NCBI RefSeq assembly: GCF_035712165.1
Contig: NZ_DASTBH010000512.1
Coordinates: forward strand, 1-5,120
Direction of reading: 5' to 3'
Length of the DNA stretch: 5,120 bases
DNA from: DASYTH01 sp035712165
GTDB taxonomy: Bacteria > Actinomycetota > Actinomycetes > Mycobacteriales > Pseudonocardiaceae
Shown: one piece after another, positions 4,690 through 5,120 of the stretch
Layout of the letters: each line of letters begins with the position of its first letter
Position numbering within the stretch: position 1 is the stretch's first letter
Position numbers and translations under genes: made by a program
The notes under the pieces: model-generated
The model's database searches: none
The model's input: the letters and a program-made list of their open reading frames with translations, nothing else
What the model was told of the DNA's origin: nothing

Positions 4690-5120
4690 GTGTCGCAGAC
4701 CTCTGTGCGGGAGACCGAGATCGAGGCCGAGCAGGCACACATCGATCTCGTCTATGCGCGTGTCGACGAGATGCGCGTCGAGGCTCAGGAGATGCGCGAC
4801 CGGGGCGACCGGCTGGCCCACGGCGCCCGCAACGAGGCCGTGTTCGAGCAGGCCGCGATGCTGTTCGAGCGGGACGTGATGGTCTACCACGCCAACCAGA
4901 TCCTGCGCAGCCTGGACGCCGAGCACGAGGGCCTGGTGTTCGGCCGACTGGACTTCGACGACGGGGAGACGTACCACGTCGGCCGCCTGGGCCTGCGCGA
5001 TCAGGACCGCCAGCCGCTCCTGATCGATTGGCGGGCTCCGGCCGCGGCCGCGTTCTACCGCGCCACCTCGGGCGAACCGATGGGCGTGGTCCGCCGCCGG
5101 GTCATCATCTGCCGTGGTCC
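4690..5120 (+). CDS. helD: HelD-like superfamily 1 helicase (RNA polymerase recycling), 5' part only
   Basis: HelD proteins are UvrD/Rep-related ATPases that bind RNA polymerase, free it from stalled or post-termination complexes, and in some actinobacteria contribute to rifampicin tolerance. Only 143 codons are in the window. Residues about 8-75 are a charged, helical, probably coiled-coil arm, as in the HelD N-terminal arm that enters the polymerase secondary channel. Next come L-V-F-G-R-L-D at 82-88, Y-H-V-G-R-L-G-L-R-D at 95-104 and the characteristic P-L-L-I-D-W-R-A-P-A at 109-118. F-Y-R-A-T at 122-126 and a basic G-V-V-R-R-R at 132-137 follow. These blocks are typical of the actinobacterial HelD class. 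The Walker A and other helicase motifs lie beyond the edge, so ATPase competence cannot be checked. It starts about 96 bases from divergent rsmD. Confidence 0.87.
   Translation, partial: MSQTSVRETEIEAEQAHIDLVYARVDEMRVEAQEMRDRGDRLAHGARNEAVFEQAAMLFERDVMVYHANQILRSLDAEHEGLVFGRLDFDDGETYHVGRLGLRDQDRQPLLIDWRAPAAAAFYRATSGEPMGVVRRRVIICRG

Noticed and set aside
4654..4977. Minus-strand open frame opposite helD
   Set aside because: Shadow of the HelD coding sequence; the plus strand has a ribosome-binding site and conserved HelD blocks.

Overview
The window is very GC-rich with GC-biased third codon positions. Its gene order and protein variants are typical of a high-GC Gram-positive bacterium (Actinomycetota). 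Markers are a SepIVA-type DivIVA-like protein, a zinc-ribbon bL32, frequent GTG starts and a class II-type HelD N-terminus. I cannot place it below phylum with confidence. It reads as core chromosome: I see no mobile element, tRNA, rRNA, CRISPR array or long repeat.

Layout, left to right. The minus strand from 2936 down to 1 carries a same-direction block. In transcription order it is sepIVA (septation coiled-coil protein), yceD/DUF177 (23S rRNA accumulation), rpmF (bL32), rnc (RNase III) and mutM/fpg (oxidised-base glycosylase, cut by the window edge after 187 codons). A small GNAT acetyltransferase lies on the plus strand at 3035-3484, divergent from sepIVA and convergent with coaD. A second minus-strand pair, rsmD then coaD, covers 4593-3494. 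A HelD-like superfamily 1 helicase starts on the plus strand at 4690, divergent from rsmD, and runs off the right edge. No gap between genes exceeds about 130 bases.

Functionally the block joins ribosome production (YceD, bL32, RNase III, RsmD), transcription recycling (HelD), DNA repair (MutM), CoA synthesis (CoaD) and septation (SepIVA). Close spacing suggests yceD-rpmF-rnc-mutM are co-transcribed, possibly with sepIVA; a candidate promoter sits between sepIVA and yceD.

No undescribed system is evident. The most interesting non-coding signal is a 10-base motif at the ends of both yceD and rnc, whose 9-base complement lies directly before the rnc start codon. This is a candidate RNA pairing around rpmF-rnc. 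Other points are a widened cysteine spacing in bL32, the GNAT gene set into an otherwise conserved neighbourhood, and helD next to rsmD.
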